Assembly: GCA_964017065.1 (NCBI GenBank)
Contig: OZ024792.1
Coordinates: forward strand, 4,149,754 to 4,213,753
Length of the DNA: 64,000 bases
Direction: 5' to 3'
Source of the DNA: Haliclona indistincta
Taxonomy: Eukaryota; Porifera; Demospongiae; Haplosclerida; Chalinidae
Numbering within the stretch: position 1 is the first letter of the stretch; every line of letters begins with the position of its first letter. Under the pieces are notes generated by a model. That model worked only from the letters and a program-made list of their open reading frames with translations. It was not told the DNA's origin and searched no databases. Made by a program: the position numbers and the translations under genes. This document shows, in pieces, positions 1 through 11,359 of this stretch.

Positions 1-791
1 AAATATTAGTGAGAGCGGCTGAAATTATGTACATACATAACTTACCAGCTGGCTAGTTTGATTTCTGCTGCTAGAGTGCCGTCTGAGCTACAGTGTAACG
101 GACTATAAGTTGGTATAAGTTGTCATATGATGACTTAGGAATTTCATAACAGGAAAGTGTTCATGTCATCAGCTTGTATAATTTAATAACTCCCACACAG
201 CATCCACGTTAGGTCTTCAGCCTAACCTAGTTCTTTTCTGCTAACCACATAGTCACAGTACGTGTCTATGTTATAATGTGAGAGATCACTGACTGTATTG
301 TTATGGAGTAGATGATCTTGTTAAATATTGTACTGGTTTTTGCAGAGGAGTAATATTTTCATGCATTTTAAGTTTGAGGCCCAGGGGTAGTTTGCATACT
401 TTGTTATGTTGGGGTCTGGGGGCATCGCCGATGCTGAAGGATTTGTAAAAAATTAAGGATTCTTTCGTAGCTACTTCAGCATGAATTACAACTCGTTGCA
501 ATGTATGAGTAATTGTAACCACAAAGCATGTGGATGTACATACCGAACCATGTTGCTTCTCATGATGATAAGTCAGCAACTCTTTGTGCACCGCATGTGA
601 AACTCTGAAAAAGTTGGGGCCATGCTATGGCCTCTAGCCTCCCAGGTATTGCCCCTGCTGTCATCGAGTCGAAAACCTGTTCTATGCTGTAAACACTCAA
701 GCAGCGTAGCTTCAAGTCCCACGCGGGCTAAGTCAGTCAATCACGTGCAGAATGATGGGCGCGGCTACAAGTTGTAGTGCATCATAGAAAA
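1..791. other. Intergenic, no gene seen
   Basis: No convincing exon, RNA gene or repeat is visible. The one open frame on the minus strand (301-591) has low-complexity, unconserved-looking content and no splice context. The last 100 bases are the presumed promoter and 5' UTR of the SDR gene that starts at 792. Confidence 0.5.
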
Positions 792-1622
792 ATGGCAGCT
801 CGTGTAGCAGTCGTGACTGGAGGTAACAAGGGAATAGGATTCGCTATTGTGCGAGCTTTGTGCAAGCAATTTGACGGAGACGTTATTCTTACGGCGAGGA
901 ATGAGGGTCTAGGACGCGAGGCGGTGGCTAAACTGGAGGGGGAGGGGCTAAAGCCAAGGTTCCATCAGTTAGACATTACCTCAGTGGAATCTATTGCTGC
1001 ACTCAATCAGTTTCTTCAAACTACCTATGGCGGACTAGATGTACTCGTCAACAATGCAGGGATGGCATTTATGGATGGTACCACTGTGCCATTTTCAGAG
1101 CAGGCAATAGTGACAATCCGCACTAATTTTACAGGCACTCTTGATGTTTGTCGTGGTCTGTTTCCGTTGCTTCGACCTCATTCTCGAGTAGTGAATGTTT
1201 CATCCAAACTTGGTCGACTGGCTATTCTGAAACCAAATCTACGAGAAAAGTTCAGCAGTCCTCAACTGACTGAAGAGGAGCTTGTTGCTTTGATGGAACA
1301 ATTTGTGTCTGATGTTGCTGCAGGTGACCACACCTCCAAGGGTTGGGGAAATACAGCCTATGGAACTTCCAAGATTGGTGTAACAGCTCTTACAAAGATC
1401 CAGGCTCGACAGATGGCAGGCAAAGAGGATATCTTGGTTAATGCATGTTGTCCAGGATGGGTCAAGACAGATATGGCTGGGGATAAAGCACCATTAACTC
1501 CTGACCAAGGAGCCGAGACTCCTGTCTATCTGGCACTACGTCCTGCTGGGAGTCCAAGTGGAGAATTCTGGTCAAAATGTGCTGTAGTAGACTGGACCAA
1601 TCTGCCATCGTTCATGGCTTGA
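792..1622 (+). CDS. Carbonyl reductase-like SDR, copy 1 (active-site intact)
   Basis: Single-exon gene of 276 aa, similar in length to animal carbonyl reductase 1 (CBR1), a cytosolic NADPH-dependent reductase of ketones, quinones and aldehydes. Seen: the Rossmann cofactor motif TGGNKGIG at residues 9-16, NNAG near residue 90, the catalytic serine region NVSSKLGRL, and the YxxxK catalytic motif with Tyr at codon 1359-1361 (residue 190) in NTAYGTSKIG. The start is the ATG at 792; a reading frame opening at 777 begins with GTG. The near-identical copy 2 lies 515 bp downstream on the same strand, so this is a recent tandem duplication or a converted pair. Substrate cannot be deduced. CBR1-type classical SDR is the firm part of the call. 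Confidence 0.93.
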   Translation: MAARVAVVTGGNKGIGFAIVRALCKQFDGDVILTARNEGLGREAVAKLEGEGLKPRFHQLDITSVESIAALNQFLQTTYGGLDVLVNNAGMAFMDGTTVPFSEQAIVTIRTNFTGTLDVCRGLFPLLRPHSRVVNVSSKLGRLAILKPNLREKFSSPQLTEEELVALMEQFVSDVAAGDHTSKGWGNTAYGTSKIGVTALTKIQARQMAGKEDILVNACCPGWVKTDMAGDKAPLTPDQGAETPVYLALRPAGSPSGEFWSKCAVVDWTNLPSFMA

Positions 1623-1788
1623 TTGCTTAATTATGTTCTGCCTATTGTTTATCTGTTAGTTTCGAACTAACATTTAAAACATACTTATATCACCTCATGA
1701 CTGCATGATGTTACTGGAGCAAACCTTAACAGTAATAATTACAGTAAGACGTACGTCTTACTCTATATAAGTTAGACGATGAATTGGA

Positions 1789-1999
1789 TTTAGACCACTG
1801 CGGAAACCGATGTTTTTTAGATGTCCCGAGAGCTGTTTCGGCATTAGGGTATTAAGACATTTAATGCAATAGGCATTTAAGCATTCTCTATAGTTACTCA
1901 ACTGTATTGATACCTAAGTTCATCACTACATATGACACTAGTACCATGTAACTATACCCTCCATTGGCTGACCAATCATATTGCATAAGTATGGTCTAA
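1789..1999. mobile_element. Degenerate MITE-like element between the SDR copies
   Basis: Left edge reads TTTAGACCA and right edge TGGTCTAA, an inverted pair. The right arm carries a subterminal GACCAATCA block (GATTGGTC inverted) also found in the element at 23444-23664. The left arm is poorly matched, so this is a decayed member or a chance similarity. No coding capacity. Confidence 0.4.
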
Positions 2000-2136
2000 T
2001 TATGCATGGCTGCTGTCCAGAAAAGGAAAAACTGCAGTCAATACGCAGACCTAGCTGACACAGTTGCAGTTGTTGTGCTATATATAGTAGAGGGTGTGGC
2101 TATAGAACACCATATGCGGATGACCTCTATGCAATA

Positions 2137-2985
2137 ATGGCAGCTACTCCACGTGTAGCAGTCGTAACTGGAGGAAACAAGGGAATAGGATTCGCTATTG
2201 TGCGAGCTTTGTGCAAGCAATTTGACGGAGACGTTATTCTTACGGCGAGGAATGAGGGTCTAGGACGCGAGGCGGTGGCTAAACTGGAGGGGGAGGGGCT
2301 AAAGCCAAGGTTCCATCAGTTAGACATTACCTCAGTGGAATCTATTGCTGCACTCAATCAGTTTCTTCAAACTACCTATGGCGGACTAGATGTACTCGTC
2401 AACAATGCAGGGATGGCATTTATGGATGGTACCACTGTGCCATTTTCAGAGCAGGCAATAGTGACAATCCGCACTAATTTTACAGGCACTCTTGATGTTT
2501 GTCGTGGTCTGTTTCCGTTGCTTCGACCTCATTCTCGAGTAGTGAATGTTTCATCCAAACTTGGTCGACTGGCTATTCTGAAACCAAATCTACGAGAAAA
2601 GTTCAGCAGTCCTCAACTGACTGAAGAGGAGCTTGTTGCTTTGATGGAACAATTTGTGTCTGATGTTGCTGCAGGTGACCACACCTCCAAGGGTTGGGGA
2701 AATACAGCCCTTGGCACATCTAAGATAGGTATAACAGCTCTCACAAAGATCCAGGCTCAACGAATGGCAGGCAAAGAGGATATCTTGGTTAATGCATGTT
2801 GTCCAGGATGGGTCAAGACAGATATGGCTGGGGATAAAGCACCATTAACTCCTGACCAAGGAGCCGAGACTCCTGTCTATCTGGCACTGCTTCCTGCTGG
2901 GAGTCCAAGTGGAGAACTCTGGTCAAAACGTAGTATAATAGACTGGGCAAATCCACCATCGATATTCACTGATCACATGAATTAA
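2137..2985 (+). CDS. Carbonyl reductase-like SDR, copy 2 (catalytic Tyr replaced)
   Basis: Single-exon gene of 282 aa starting at a true ATG. The protein is identical to copy 1 from RVAVVTGG through GWGNTA, then diverges. The first difference after that block is the catalytic tyrosine: codon 2710-2712 is CTT (Leu192) where copy 1 has TAT, giving ALGTSK in place of AYGTSK. The lysine of YxxxK, the serine motif and TGxxxGIG are kept. In classical SDRs this Tyr is the general acid/base, so normal reductase activity is expected to be lost or strongly reduced. The C-terminus is also different and longer (ends FTDHMN). It could be a non-catalytic NADPH-binding protein or a gene under relaxed selection; the frame is fully open. 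Confidence 0.9.
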   Translation: MAATPRVAVVTGGNKGIGFAIVRALCKQFDGDVILTARNEGLGREAVAKLEGEGLKPRFHQLDITSVESIAALNQFLQTTYGGLDVLVNNAGMAFMDGTTVPFSEQAIVTIRTNFTGTLDVCRGLFPLLRPHSRVVNVSSKLGRLAILKPNLREKFSSPQLTEEELVALMEQFVSDVAAGDHTSKGWGNTALGTSKIGITALTKIQAQRMAGKEDILVNACCPGWVKTDMAGDKAPLTPDQGAETPVYLALLPAGSPSGELWSKRSIIDWANPPSIFTDHMN

Positions 2986-3267
2986 ACTGTTATTAAAACT
3001 GTTATTTATAGATAATGTGATATTAAGTAACTGACTAACATGCAAGAAGATTAATCATGCCGGCGAGTGTACAACAACTTAATATTAACTGTTACAAAAG
3101 TGTTTTGTACATTATAATGGTGAAGTAATACCAGTCAATGCCTGTATACAGCAAGAACAATGAACTTATTGATGAAGTGAAGTGGATGATTTATCCATCT
3201 CTTCAAGACTGAAAACGAAAAAATAATAGATAATTACTTATATTATTTAAACAAGTGATGAGATCTC

Positions 3268-4989
3268 TCACCTTTGTGTGGAACGCCAGCGTTTTATTTT
3301 GGTTTTTAAATTCGGCCATGCATCCACTACTTCTTTGTCACTTGGTTTTTCAGGGTTTTCAACGTCGCAAACATAGATGCCATCCTCTTCAAGTTGTTTC
3401 ATGACACTCTCTCCTAATGTCCATCCAACACCTTCATCATCTTCATCATCAACTAGCTCCACATCAACATCAATCCATTCTTGATCCACTTCATCCAAGA
3501 GCCCAGTGCTTCTCCTGCACCAAACAAGTACAGTGATTGTGATGCACAAATATTTGATAAAGTTAACAAATTCACTACAGTGGAAACCCTCTTAGCAGAC
3601 ACCCCTCATCCTTCTATAATGGATACTTAATGAATCCACATAATGTATAATAAACCCCTGACCAGAGGACACCCTCTCTATAATGAACAATTTTGTTGGT
3701 TCCAATGGTGTCCACAGTTCACTGTCCGATATATACAAGATATTGGTTACTTGTCATATCAGAGACAGGATATGTTTTGTGGTGTAGGATAGTGTAGTGT
3801 TGCTTGAGTGCTGTGTGGGTGATCTTACGTTTTTTCTCTTGAGAGTATTGGTGTTTCGTATGGTTCAGCAGTGTCCATTCCCAGGATGGCATCAGTTGAC
3901 TGAGATCGAAACATCATGTAAGGTTGGGGCTCAGGTTGAACAGAAGTGCAATTCTTGATTGCCTCATATGGGTCTACGTGGTCTATAATCCTTTTTCTGA
4001 CATCTTTAAATCTCAATTCACCATTTGTCGTATCACTGAAGTCTCTCTTTCTTCTTCGTTTTCTGTGAGAATGTGAAATGTAATATGATTTGTCTAGTCA
4101 GATGAAACCACAAGCATGCACACTCAAGCACTATACTTACACAGTCAGCTTCCTGATGTTGCTTCCTCTTGCTGCTACAGCTTCAGTGGGTACACGTCCA
4201 TATGAGACCCAGCACAAACGATCTTTCTCTTGAATTTCCTCAAGCTCCTGTCGCATGTCATCACCAGATATAGTACAGTAGGGATTATATGATGCACTCT
4301 CAGTTAGACCATTATCAATATACTTGACAATAACCATTGAGTCACTTGACATTGAAGAGTGCGGTGAACTGCTACTGTTAGTAGCAGAAGCCTGTGGTGG
4401 CTGAGAGGTTTGAGAATTTTGAGAGGTTTGAGAATTTTGAGAGTGTTGAAGATTGAAAGGTGCCCGAGCTGCAGTTGGAGAATCTAAAGAAGAGTAAATT
4501 GAAATCTGTAAATCACTTTTGGCTTAGTTTTGGCTCAATCCGGACCTATTATGAATGTCTGTGTTGATTGTATGCAATCTAATAAGTGCCAATTTTGGCA
4601 CTTACCAATCCATGTTGAGTACATACAAGCACAGACACTCCAAATTATCAATAAATTCCCTTACAGATCATAGAACTAAAACAACAAAATACCATGACGA
4701 CTAATGATGGCTTAGCCAAGTCAGTTTTGAACTTCTAATTTACCTGTGGAATTTTTTGCAAGTCTTCTTAGAACAGGATTGTCTAAAGATGATGTTTCTC
4801 CTGATACAGTTCTCTTCTTTATCTTTTGAGAAGCTCTCAAGCTAATCCTTAGCTTGAGTACTGGTCGGTTATAAGAATTCCTTCTTCCCCTAGCTATAGA
4901 GAAAGAACATATAAGTACAGGCACCAAATCATGATTAGTATAATGTCTTACATTTTCCTATTCCACCATTAAATTGACGGTCGAATCGT
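3268..4989 (-). CDS. Uncharacterised multi-exon protein, probably nuclear (5' end not found)
   Basis: Five phase-compatible exons read on the minus strand: about 4989-4951, 4893-4743, 4483-4140, 4065-3833 and 3516-3268. The joined protein has an Arg/Lys-rich N-terminal part, a Gln/Ser-rich low-complexity stretch of repeated NSQTSQ, a compact central segment (KYIDNGLTESASYN... to WVSYGRVPTEAVAARG), a basic cluster KRRRKRD that looks like a nuclear localisation signal, a very acidic run (VDVELVDDEDDEG) and a basic C-terminus. I do not recognise the family. Exons upstream of 4989 are missing from this model. The final CAAAG/GTGAGAG could be a splice donor instead of the stop used here. Confidence 0.6.
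3577..3725. mobile_element. Possible pogo/mariner-type MITE remnant in an intron
   Basis: Lies between the last two exons of the uncharacterised gene. The left end ACAGTGGAAACCCTC...GACACC resembles the CAGTRGAACCTC-type ends of pogo/Tigger-like elements, and an inverted, partly matching GGTGTCC...TTCACTGT lies at about 3707-3725. Match quality is modest and no target duplication is certain. Confidence 0.35.
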
Positions 4990-5993
4990 CTGTGTGAGAG
5001 AGAGAGTTTCAAAGATAATGTTGAATGTGTATACTGCATGTACAACTGAGTACAAACATCATCCAGATGCTGTTCTTGCATACACAATTCAGTCATTCCT
5101 TGCTACTAGATTGATTAAAACCATGTTTGTTCTCTGTCAAACAAATTGTTGTGGTCTATGCCTGCGCATAGTTAGCTTAATTTGCCCAACACTTTGCCTA
5201 ATGATTGACCAAAAAAGCAGTTTGTATCTAGTTTGTCGGATTATTATAACAGATCAAAACAATTTAACACTTTGTAGGTATATCATGAGCTGGTGTCAAT
5301 GCTCAACACATTTATCACTTTTATAGCAAATTAACCTGCGAATTGCACCAATTCATAGGGACCCGCATTGAAGCCTAAAGACCGAATTCTACAATGATAA
5401 TTTAGGCGAGTACACTACTTATTTACTTCATGCCTGCTGTATTGTTACGTGTCTGTATAGCTCTTACCCTCTTGAGCTGACGGAGCCTCCCATATTTCAG
5501 TGCACTGTCAGGCCGACGATACAGGACTACGATGATAGTCGACACAGCTGTGTACACAACGCCTCACTTGGACACACAATGCGCGATTGCCTGATAGTCG
5601 AGTAGTGAGTGGCAGTTAAATATGCAGAATATACACTGGAATCATAACACACTTGGCTGGGGCGTAGAACTACCGTGATTCTGTTTATTCTGTTTATAAA
5701 ACAGCGCAAGGATTCGTTTCCACGTGGGCGGAAATGCCGAGGGATTAATCTGCAAGCGGGGGCCGGGCTGCTATTACATGTCTAATCTACATAATGGGCA
5801 GTCGAGTTGAGCTGCTTTGAAAGTGTCACAGAAAAGCTTTAATGCCTTGCACAAAATACAACGAGCAACCCTGTCTGACAAGTTGTTACAGTGCTGTGCG
5901 ACCACGACTGTGCTGCAGACCTGTTGTGTAAACTAGAGTCGATAAACAGCACAGCACGTGCGCACCCACAATAATACTGAACAAAGCGCAAGC
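4990..5993. other. Intergenic; promoter region of the pseudokinase gene
   Basis: About 1 kb without a supportable exon. Unlocated 5' exons of the minus-strand uncharacterised gene may be here. No repeat or RNA gene was recognised. Confidence 0.4.
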
Positions 5994-6980
5994 ATGGATG
6001 GTGTCAGCATCAGCGATGCCAATCGATGGGCGAGCAAAAACGGCACATATCGCTTTACGAACGTGATAAATAAGAACAGTTTTGGAACTGTGTTGCAAGT
6101 GAGGAGAGGCAACTATGGACCTATCATGGCAGTTCAGCTGGTAAAGAAAGACAACGGAGTGACCATTAATTCTAGCGAGTTGGAATTTCTACGTGGATTA
6201 CGACACGAGTCTATCGTAGGGTTTGTGGAGAGCTATCCCTGTCATGAAGTCTACGAGAACGGACATGCATCTCAGCAGCTGAAGCAGCAACCGCCACTAG
6301 CTGTAGCAATCGTGCTCGAGTATTGTAGAAGTGGGGATCTTCAGTCCTATCTGTGTTCTTATCATGTTGGGGAGGATACGCGTTTGCGATGGTACACAGA
6401 CCTGGCAGAGGGACTACGATTTCTCCACGACAATGGAGTTCTCCACAAAGACATCCGACCGGACAATGTGTGGATCAAGAATGACAAGCTAAAGCTAGTA
6501 AATATTGGACTTGCTAACACAATATGGAAATCCAAGGGTGAGGAGAAACAGTTCTGCCATTATATCAGAGAGAAACCGATTTCTCAGTCTTTCCAAGCTC
6601 CTGAAGTGTGGAAAGATGACGACTCGTGCAAATACAATTCTCGAAGTGAAGTGTTCTCGTTAGGTATTTTGTTTGTGTTGTTGTGTGAGTCTCCTGATGG
6701 TTGCATACTGAACGGGACTTGGGGAGACAAGAAGGACTTTCTGGGAAGTCTTCTCCAGAGCAACATAGCATCAAGAGACGTGAAAGTAGCACACATGATC
6801 AGTCCTCCTCTGACACACAGTCGACCACAAGAGACCAACCTGTTTGACTGGATGCTCCAGTATGACAGCAAGAAGCGTCCCAACATGGAAATGGTTGTGA
6901 ATGAGATAGCTACAATGACTGCTAGATCGTGCGAACCATTGCAAACGAACTCCTCCTGGACTTCATGGTGCATGTGTTAA
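5994..6980 (+). CDS. Single-exon predicted pseudokinase
   Basis: 328 aa from ATG 5994 (the frame is open upstream from a GTG at 5958). The whole length is a protein-kinase fold, but key residues are degraded: the glycine loop reads NKNSFGTV instead of GxGxFG; the VAIK lysine position is MAVQLV (Lys to Gln); HRDLKPEN reads HKDIRPDN; and DFG reads NIG, so the magnesium-binding Asp is Asn. APE is kept as QAPEVW, along with much of the C-lobe. ATP binding and phosphotransfer are therefore unlikely, and a scaffold or allosteric role is more plausible. It resembles the intact kinase at 12780-14063 (shared GLAxxIW and APEVW), so it is probably a diverged local paralogue. No membrane segment. Confidence 0.85.
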   Translation: MDGVSISDANRWASKNGTYRFTNVINKNSFGTVLQVRRGNYGPIMAVQLVKKDNGVTINSSELEFLRGLRHESIVGFVESYPCHEVYENGHASQQLKQQPPLAVAIVLEYCRSGDLQSYLCSYHVGEDTRLRWYTDLAEGLRFLHDNGVLHKDIRPDNVWIKNDKLKLVNIGLANTIWKSKGEEKQFCHYIREKPISQSFQAPEVWKDDDSCKYNSRSEVFSLGILFVLLCESPDGCILNGTWGDKKDFLGSLLQSNIASRDVKVAHMISPPLTHSRPQETNLFDWMLQYDSKKRPNMEMVVNEIATMTARSCEPLQTNSSWTSWCMC

Positions 6981-7206
6981 TGCTGAATTCCTAATTATTT
7001 TTGTCAAATCAATACATTTGTAGCCTAAACCAAAAGCCTTTTATCATAATCACTGAAATGGAGACACTGATAGACACTTCAATCATTGGCTAGATTATAA
7101 AACCAATAATAATATACAACATTACAATAGATCCTTGTGATCTAGTAGTTCAGTAGAATAATTTATTGTAGCAGTTCCTCGTGACCTAACAGTCTAGGGC
7201 AACATC

Positions 7207-10200
7207 TCAGAAAGTAAGCTTTTTTGGTTTTTCCCAAGGAAACTCGTCCCGTCCAAAGTGTCCATATACAGCAGTTCGTTGATAGATTGGATTACGCAAT
7301 CCTAGTTCCCTGGATATATGCAAAACAAGCAACTCTCATGAGAAAACAACTACATATGACTAGTGTGAGAAAGAAGGCTTTAGCACAATGACCTCGTATG
7401 CATGTATCTGCATGGCTGCTCTTTACCTGATGATCATTCCAGGTCGCAGGTCAAAGTTATTGTTGATGATTTCAAGCAGTTCTCTGTTGCTCTTCCGTGC
7501 AGTGCCATAAGTATCAAGATAGATCGACAGAGGCTCTGCTACACCAATAGCATATGACACCTTGAAATTAGAAAGAAAAAATGTTGTCATCTTGCATACA
7601 GAAGATGACAACTTTATACCACTAAGGTAAACTATCCACTAATACACAAATCAACACTAGCTAGTTTGAAACTATTAACAGAGAGCACTGCATGTGCAAA
7701 GAAACCATTACCATGGTGTTATGTTAATAGGCACCTGCACTTTAGTGGTAAACCAAATAAGGTTTCAAAGAAAATAATGCCTTGACTACTGCCAGGAAAG
7801 ATAGACAAAACAGTGATGACTAGCTAAGTGGTGCTGTACCTGTATAAGAACGCGTCTGGTCAACCCAGCAGCAACTAGAGATTTAGCAATCCAGCGAGCA
7901 GCATAGGCTGCTGAGCGATCCACCTTGGAGGGGTCCTTGCCAGAGAAAGCTCCACCTGAGTATACAAACAATCACAAGAGTATACAAACATTCGCAAGAG
8001 TATACAAACATGCACAAGAGTATACAAACATGCATACCTCCATGAGCTCCCCATCCTCCATAAGTATCAACAATGATCTTGCGTCCAGTCAAGCCAGCAT
8101 CACCCTTCATCATTACAATACCACTGTCACACACCACACTAAAGCATACCAACCTGGGGTCCTCCAATAATAAACTTTCCTGATGGTTGCAAGTGGTAGA
8201 TTGTCTTGTCATCAAGATATTTCTCTGGTATCACTTTCTGAAGAATAAAAACCATTGTATTATTATAACAGTAATAATTGTGTTTGCATAGTGTAACCAG
8301 ACCATGAAACGACCAGTGTCACAGAAAGAGACTACAGGTCGCGATTATTCTGGTAGTGATGTGCCCCCATGTGATTGAGCTGCCCCTCATTAGTGTGAGG
8401 AGAGCATGCCCATAGGGTGGTGAGCTAGTATGTGGGATTAATACCTTGATAATGGATTCCTTGAGCTGTTTCCTCATTTCTTCTAAGCTGATTTCAGGCG
8501 AGTGCTGTACACTGATGACCACAGTATGGACCCTGATAGGAATACAGGCTCCTTTTTCCTTACGATACTCTACTGTAACCTGGAAGTGGAACCCAACATT
8601 ACTTTACATGACAGGAAACACCAGGGGGGGTAACCTGAGTCTTGGAGTCTGGTCTGAGCCAGGCAAGTGTACCATCTCGACGAAATTCAGACATTTTTCT
8701 GTGAGTAAAGACAAACTACGTGATCATTAAGTCAAGCTATTAATATTAATTGTCTTTGTATCAACACAATAATTGGATATAATATTTACTCATCCTATCA
8801 GCTGTCAAAACACTAAGAGATACTGTGCTGATGTCAACACTTTGTTTTCACCTGTTGAGCTGGTGCGCTAGCTGTATGGTGAGGGGCATTAGTTCTGCAG
8901 TTTCATCAGTAGCATACCCATACATGAGTCCCTGTGTGATCGCCGGGACAACACCTTCAATATGACAACATCGCTATACACAGAACCTGGTCACCAGCTC
9001 CAAGGTCTTCATCAGATTTGTTGACATGGACAGCATCAGCAATGTTGGGACTCTGTTTCTCAATAGCTGTGAGCACATTACATGTCTTGTAGTCAAACCC
9101 TGTAAAGCAACATACATGAACTCTGAGTGAGATCACTTGAGTAGTACTATAGAGACATCTGATACGCTCAATTGAAGACAAAACATGAATACTATGCTAT
9201 TAAGAAATGGTAAAAGGATATCTTTACGAAACTAGTGAGACTGATGGAAAACTAGTAACTAACTGAAAAACAAAGAGAACCACAAGCTGGGCCCTCCTTC
9301 CGAAGCAATAGCCTAGCAATAAGCTATGGAATTTATTGGAAAGCTAAGTTGTGGTGAGTTAAACAAAAATTAATAAGAATTTTATTGTTGCAATCACATG
9401 CATACCAACAATAGGCTATATGACACTAAGTAATAGGTATACAGTACCCTAGAAAGGGCACCATTGACTTTAGTTTCTCCAAAAATAAATTTTGAAAATA
9501 GACTGTCAGAGAGCTCAAAATTGCAAAATAAATTCTGGGAGAATGCCTCTGACCCCTAAAAGCAAATTAACTTTCCTAATTGTGAAAGTTTCCCTCTCAA
9601 GAAATAAATAAAAGAAATCCAGGTAGGTTATCTGTTTGTATTTGTGGTGTGAGAGGATGCATGTATACATGCATGATATGATACACAGCACATGACATGA
9701 CAGGATATTCACACCTTTGTCAGAATCATCGTATCCTATTTGTTTCACTGTATCTCTCACTATTCTCGGATAGTCCAACATAGCAGTGGTTGTGATCTCA
9801 CCAAGAACAATGATCATTCCGGTCTTAGTAGCCGTTTCTGAGAATAATAATATCCGTTAATGATAAAGAAACAAGAAATAAATTGAGTATCCTGAATTCC
9901 AACATAGCATGATACACACAGAAAAACTACCAATACAGTAGCCTTTACCAGAACAATTATCTTTCGAACGATAGCTTATTGTAAGTGCACAACTAGCGCC
10001 TCAAACTGGTCACTGTGGATTTGCTTCTAAAAGTGTGACCAGCAGCAGCTGCCTAGATAAGCACTTGCCATTATTGCATCATGAAGCAGCAGAGAGGTAG
10101 TACAAAATGTGTGTCAATGATATGCTACCATGTATTGAGCAATGTGTGCAGTGAACTCTGCCTAAAATTTTGATAATGGTGAGAGTAAAATTAGGCAGCT

Positions 10201-11085
10201 TTAGAGTTTTTAATTGTTCAATTTGTCTTCATAATGGCATTGTTTGCTAAATCTGGGTTCACTTATACACTCTCTTCTGTATACTCTCTTCTGATCTGCT
10301 AAAGGTGACCTTGCCTGTGAGTAATCTCAGCAGCTATACAAACAATGCTGTATCAACCATTATTAAAGAAGACCATGAACTAAGTGTGCAGAAACTTCAT
10401 CCAATAGAACCTGCATACTGATAATCCAATAATAGTACCAACCACTTTTGTTGCTAGTTGCATTCTGCAGTTACTAGAAGCAGCCAACACATGACATTAC
10501 TGAAGCCATAATATCATACCTATTATACCATTGTTGCTATGCACACCAAATATTCATGATGTTTTTTCATACCAATCTTGCCAGGAACTAGCACATGCAT
10601 GTGACCAACACTTCCTCTTACACAAAGAAAAAACTGGGGAAGCTTTCATTGACAAAGGAAGAGCAGAGAAACCAAGAGCTGACATCCAATAAAGTTAATC
10701 AAGTTGCCGAGGTCAAGGATGCATGCTTACTAAGTTTTTGCATGATTTTTATACGAACAAGACTAGTGCATAGATCAGAGATGATTCTAACTTGTGACTC
10801 ACCACAGCCCACTTTGCTGTGAGGATCTTGCTTCAGACATGCATCAAGAATAGCATCAGACACTTGATCACAAATCTTATCTAGAGCAACAAAAAGCCAT
10901 GAGACAACATGTGGCACGTGCTGCTGGTACACATGCTTTCATTTAGCAGCTCTCATGCATGCAACCTCACCTGGATGCCCTTCTCCTACGCTCTCTGACG
11001 TGAATAAGAAACTGTCCTCGTTGTAGCGTTGAAGGTAGTTCCCAGGCAGAGCGCCGTTCGTCTTCTTTGCTTCAGATGCCATCAT
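7207..11085 (-). CDS. MAT: S-adenosylmethionine synthetase (methionine adenosyltransferase)
   Basis: Makes S-adenosylmethionine from methionine and ATP in the cytosol. About 12 exons on the minus strand, beginning [16 protein letters not shown]... [14 protein letters not shown] (11085-10971), with [19 protein letters not shown] (about 10880-10803), a mid exon at 9837-9714, and [16 protein letters not shown] split by the intron near 8950. The phosphate loop [22 protein letters not shown] is at 7970-7841, and the C-terminus is [19 protein letters not shown], stop 7209-7207. Every conserved MAT block is present, so the gene looks intact. The start could be either of two adjacent ATGs (11085 or 11082). 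It lies head-to-head with a homocysteine methyltransferase 274 bp away, so the two methionine-cycle genes probably share a promoter. An intron carries copy 1 of the ~125-bp repeat. Confidence 0.95.
8290..8417. repeat. ~125-bp interspersed intronic repeat, copy 1
   Basis: Begins GTAACCAGACCATGAAACG and ends near GCCCATAGGGTG. Nearly identical copies occur at 18895-19021 and 20227-20358, both in UPF1 introns. It contains a small hairpin (CCTCATTAGTGTGAGG). No terminal inverted repeats or clear RNA polymerase III boxes were found. It lies in a MAT intron. Confidence 0.85.
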
Positions 11086-11359
11086 ACGTTGCAGACCAAG
11101 TCTCAAAGACAAATGAATATTCATACACAATATACGGATAAAATTGCCGCAATATCCTGATGTGCACGAGAATAGACCACGTGCGAACTATTCAGCTAGT
11201 ACTGGAGCGATGATTGCCTTATAGTGTTCCGTGGTTTGTTCCTGCATGCTACACACTGTTCTTCTTTAGTACCGGTTGAGGAACTGTCACTGCATTGAAA
11301 TAGACAGTGATATAAATCACTTTCTCGTAGACCGTGCCAGCCCCTCCCTCTTTGCAAGA
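11086..11359. promoter_or_regulatory. Putative bidirectional promoter, MAT / homocysteine methyltransferase
   Basis: Only 274 bp separate the two start codons on opposite strands. No TATA box is obvious. Shared control is inferred from the spacing and the linked pathway, not from a recognised factor site. Confidence 0.55.
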
